From NCBI RefSeq assembly GCF_002111595.1, contig NZ_LUTN01000002.1, positions 124,001 through 188,000 on the forward strand: a stretch of 64,000 bases of DNA. The letters run 5' to 3'. The DNA is from Lonsdalea britannica (GTDB lineage Bacteria; Pseudomonadota; Gammaproteobacteria; Enterobacterales; Enterobacteriaceae). A program made the position numbers and the translations under genes. Below the pieces are notes generated by a model, which ran no database searches, was not told the DNA's origin, and was given only the letters and a program-made list of their open reading frames with translations. Below, one piece after another: positions 60,253 through 64,000 of this stretch (position 1 is its first letter; each line of letters starts with the position of its first letter).

Positions 60253-60939
60253 CTATCCGTCCTGACGGGGATGAATATCGAAGCGATAACCCTGTCCGCG
60301 CACGGTGGTAATGACTTCATGCGAGTCGGCGGCCTGCAGTTTTTTGCGCAGGCGCCCCATCAGGACATCGATAGTGTGGCTTTCGCGTAACTCGGCGTCA
60401 GGGTAAAGCTGCAGCATCAACGACTCTTTGCTAACGACTTTGCCGTGGTTACGGATGAGCGTTTCGATGATCGTATATTCGAAGGCCGTCAGTTTTATCG
60501 GCGAGCTGTGGACAAGCAGTTCACGTCGCGACAGATCGACCTCAAACGGCGGCATGCTGATGACCTGAGACGCCAGACCGCTATTACGGCGCATTAGGGC
60601 CTGCATTCGCGCCATCACCTCTTCCAGATGAAAAGGTTTGGTTACGTAGTCGTCGGCGCCGGCTTCCAGCACGACGACTTTCTCTTGCCAGCTTTCACGC
60701 GCGGTTAAAACCAGAATGGGCATTTTGACCTGCTGAGCCCGCCAACGGCGAATCAGGCTAACGCCGTCCTCGTCGGGCAGTCCGAGATCAACGATAGCGA
60801 TATCGGGCGCATGTTCATGTAAAAAGTAGTCGGCTTCTTTCGCGTCTGCGGCGGCATCGACCTGATGGCCCATCTCGTTCATCTGAACAGTTAAGTGATG
60901 TCGTAAAAGAACGTTATCTTCAACAACCAGAATTCGCAT
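60253..60939 (-). CDS. phoP: Response regulator PhoP
   Basis: OmpR-family regulator of the PhoPQ system. 228 residues, against 223 in E. coli. The receiver domain has acidic pocket residues near position 7-8 (VVEDN), the phospho-acceptor Asp51 ([13 protein letters not shown]) and Lys in [12 protein letters not shown]. The C-terminal winged helix contains [35 protein letters not shown] and [10 protein letters not shown]. The phoQ start abuts its stop, so they are co-translated. I found no clear PhoP box in the 170 nt upstream. Confidence 0.97.
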   Translation of the reverse strand: MRILVVEDNVLLRHHLTVQMNEMGHQVDAAADAKEADYFLHEHAPDIAIVDLGLPDEDGVSLIRRWRAQQVKMPILVLTARESWQEKVVVLEAGADDYVTKPFHLEEVMARMQALMRRNSGLASQVISMPPFEVDLSRRELLVHSSPIKLTAFEYTIIETLIRNHGKVVSKESLMLQLYPDAELRESHTIDVLMGRLRKKLQAADSHEVITTVRGQGYRFDIHPRQDG

Positions 60940-61072
60940 AGTGTCTTCCTATGAAACCAGGCTTATCCGAAGGTCGCCTCGCTTCAGATTGTCGGTTTAG
61001 CGGGTTTGATCGAAAAACATATTATTCACTACGGCAATAAACTTAGGGTCAACAAACTGCGGGAATGAAGGA

Positions 61073-61103
61073 GAGAAAGCAGGCGGAATGCGGTCCGCCT
61101 GCT
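61073..61103 (-). terminator. Terminator of purB
   Basis: GCAGGCGGA / TCCGCCTGC stem with a six-base loop; read leftward it is followed by TTTCTCTCC. It lies 11 nt past the purB stop, upstream of phoP. Confidence 0.78.
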
Positions 61104-61113
61104 CGATTGTCTG

Positions 61114-62508
<1,395 letters not shown>

Positions 62509-62583
62509 TTAATAAAAGACAAAAGCGTGACTACGAGTATCTCATGCTGGCGGACGAACCGGAATCGTCGTCCGCCAGCCTGT

Positions 62584-63222
62584 TTATTGGTCGCGGCAAC
62601 GCGACAAAATCTGCTGTGCCTGTTTGACCAACGTTGAGCGGGAAAACATTAGCTGTAGGCGTCCTCCGCCGATTTGCTGCCACAGGACCGCGGCGCGGAT
62701 GCCCGCCAGTAAAATGGCGCGGACTTTGGCTTGTACCTGTGGGTTTTTCAGGACTTCCTGTGAGCCGGTGACCTGAATGCGCGGCCCAAGCGTACTGATG
62801 ACGTCCACGTAGATGCCTGCCAGCACGTTAATCATCGGGTCGGACACTAATTCATAATGCTCCAGCTGGCGGTCTAGCTGGTCGACACGGTTGCCTAGCT
62901 CATTGAGCGCCGTGCTGTTTTTGTGCAAACGACGCTCGAGAGCCATGAGGCTGAAGGTGTAGCGGGACTGGTCGGCGCCGATTTTTTCGCGCGACGATGA
63001 ACTGAGGATGCCCAACAGGGTCTCAACGCCCAGCTTCAGATTATTTTCGTCGTTACCAAAAATCTCCAGCGTGCTGTCTGCGTTCATCACCAGAACGCTG
63101 TTGAGCGACGTCTGCAATGCCGCCTGCGGGCAGGTTCCCGTCGTCGCAAGCTGCTGCACCAAACAAGCTGACTGACAAATTCCTGCCAGCGCCAGCGTAA
63201 TGTCGTAATAGTTTTTGGCCAC
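62584..63222 (-). CDS. hflD: Lysogenisation regulator HflD
   Basis: Peripheral inner-membrane protein; in E. coli it binds lambda CII and lowers lysogeny. 212 residues, against 213. [52 protein letters not shown] and [15 protein letters not shown] are conserved. The frame includes an ATG at 63237, but the GTG at 63222, with AGGAG six bases upstream, matches the E. coli GTG start (MAKNYYD). It lies between mnmA and purB, the conserved order. Confidence 0.95.
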   Translation of the reverse strand: MAKNYYDITLALAGICQSACLVQQLATTGTCPQAALQTSLNSVLVMNADSTLEIFGNDENNLKLGVETLLGILSSSSREKIGADQSRYTFSLMALERRLHKNSTALNELGNRVDQLDRQLEHYELVSDPMINVLAGIYVDVISTLGPRIQVTGSQEVLKNPQVQAKVRAILLAGIRAAVLWQQIGGGRLQLMFSRSTLVKQAQQILSRCRDQ

Positions 63223-63381
63223 GATGGCTCCTGTCATTCTTAGTGCTCCATGACGTCGGCCGTCAGGAGAGTGCTATCCGCGTAGCGCGCGATAAACGGG
63301 CGATAGGGCTATGGGCGCGGGCGATGTATTCGCGAGGGCTCCCGTGGTCAGCCGTACGCAAGCGCTCAGACGCGGACATCA

Positions 63382-64000
63382 TCAGTTATCGCGCAGGCGT
63401 TCCTCGATAATACCGCCGCCGAGACAGATTTCGCCCTGATAAAATACCGCGGACTGTCCCGGCGTGACGGCGGCGACCGGATTATCAAAGCGAACTTCGA
63501 TACGATCGGCATCCAACGGCGTGACGGTGCAGGGGATATCGGCCTGACGATAGCGCGTTTTCACCACGCAGCGGAACGGTTCGGTGACGGTGTCACGATC
63601 GACCCAGTGCAACTGCTGAGCGATCAACCCGTTGGACATCAAACGCGGATGTTCATGGCCCTGTGCCACGTACAGTACGTTGTTCGCCACGTCTTTATCG
63701 ACGACATACCAGGGATCTTCGCCGCCTTCTTTCACGCCGCCGATGCCGAGGCCCTTGCGCTGCCCCAGCGTGTGGTACATCAGGCCTTGATGTTGTCCCA
63801 TGTCACTGCCATCATCCACCGCGATGATAGGACCCGGTTGTGCAGGGAGGTAACGGGCCAGGAAGTCGCGGAATTTACGTTCGCCGATGAAGCAGATCCC
63901 CGTAGAGTCTTTTTTCTTGGCCGTGGCCAGTTCTAACTGTTCGGCGATCTTACGCACCTCGGGTTTTTCCAGCTCACCGACCGGGAACAGGCTCTGGGCC
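63382..64000 (-). CDS. mnmA: tRNA 2-thiouridylase MnmA, C-terminal part (5' end outside window)
   Basis: Thiolates U34 of tRNAs for Lys, Glu and Gln, using sulfur relayed by the Tus proteins. About 206 C-terminal residues are present. The catalytic second cysteine is in [44 protein letters not shown] and [20 protein letters not shown] are conserved. The frame stays open to the window end, where [13 protein letters not shown] precedes [15 protein letters not shown]. coli MnmA is about 368 residues, so roughly 160 are missing. Confidence 0.96.
   Translation of the reverse strand, partial: AQSLFPVGELEKPEVRKIAEQLELATAKKKDSTGICFIGERKFRDFLARYLPAQPGPIIAVDDGSDMGQHQGLMYHTLGQRKGLGIGGVKEGGEDPWYVVDKDVANNVLYVAQGHEHPRLMSNGLIAQQLHWVDRDTVTEPFRCVVKTRYRQADIPCTVTPLDADRIEVRFDNPVAAVTPGQSAVFYQGEICLGGGIIEERLRDN

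Noticed and set aside
60992-61010. GGTTTA and GGTTTG direct repeat upstream of phoP, resembling a PhoP box
   Set aside because: The hexamers are nine bases apart, not the eleven-base period of a PhoP box, and they read on the strand opposite to phoP.

Overview
The window is chromosomal DNA from a gamma-proteobacterium of the order Enterobacterales. Gene content and order (argS-yecM-cutC, cmoB-cmoA, yecN-yecE-yecD, aspS-nudB-yebC-ruvC-ruvA-ruvB, znuB-znuC/znuA-mepM-lpxM, pykA-hexR/zwf-eda, purT, holE, yebY-sdsR, yebW-rsmF-msrC-proQ-prc, pepT, roxA-phoQ-phoP-purB-hflD-mnmA) follow the Escherichia coli map closely. eda follows zwf directly with no edd, feoA is duplicated, and several proteins differ from E. 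coli in ways that suggest a Pectobacteriaceae-type relative (Dickeya, Pectobacterium, Brenneria, Lonsdalea). The family assignment is inference; the order is secure.

Layout. 1-9.3 kb: end of murJ, argS, yecM, cutC, then a leftward block cmoA-cmoB (tRNA wobble uridine modification), yecN, yecE, yecD. 9.5-14.9 kb: rightward aspS, nudB, yebC and the Holliday-junction genes ruvC, ruvA, ruvB, with a LexA box before ruvA. 14.9-20.1 kb: zinc uptake (znuB, znuC, znuA around a Zur box), the peptidoglycan hydrolase mepM and the lipid A acyltransferase lpxM. 20.4-26.2 kb: central carbon metabolism (pykA, hexR, zwf, eda) with a perfect HexR operator before zwf. 26.2-29.3 kb: an inserted helicase-nuclease gene between eda and purT. 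29.5-32.7 kb: purT (PurR box), holE, ftnA, yebY and the sigma-S small RNA SdsR.

32.7-47.2 kb is an accessory region between yebY/sdsR and yebW, which are near neighbours in E. coli. Much of it is AT-rich, with long gene-free stretches. It holds a pair of zinc-ribbon membrane proteins, an XRE repressor, a YodC-like protein, a small secreted Cys protein, a YcgZ/AriR-like connector, a diguanylate cyclase, guanine deaminase, an aromatic-acid-type MFS transporter and smrA. Relics of a P2/186-like prophage are scattered through it: a gpY-type holin, an Ogr/Delta zinc finger, a CI-type repressor with two DNA-binding domains, and an unknown gene under a strong LexA box. 47.2-64 kb returns to conserved backbone, including a complete feo ferrous-iron operon (two feoA genes, feoB, feoC) and the PhoPQ two-component system.

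The window also has a quality signal. At least seven single-base indels, almost all in short G or C runs, break znuB, mepM, the helicase gene (twice), purT, prc and feoB. In each case the expected protein continues in another frame. So many broken core genes in 64 kb point to sequencing or consensus errors rather than real pseudogenes, and those genes should be read as probably intact until re-sequenced. No tRNA, rRNA, CRISPR array or complete insertion sequence was seen.
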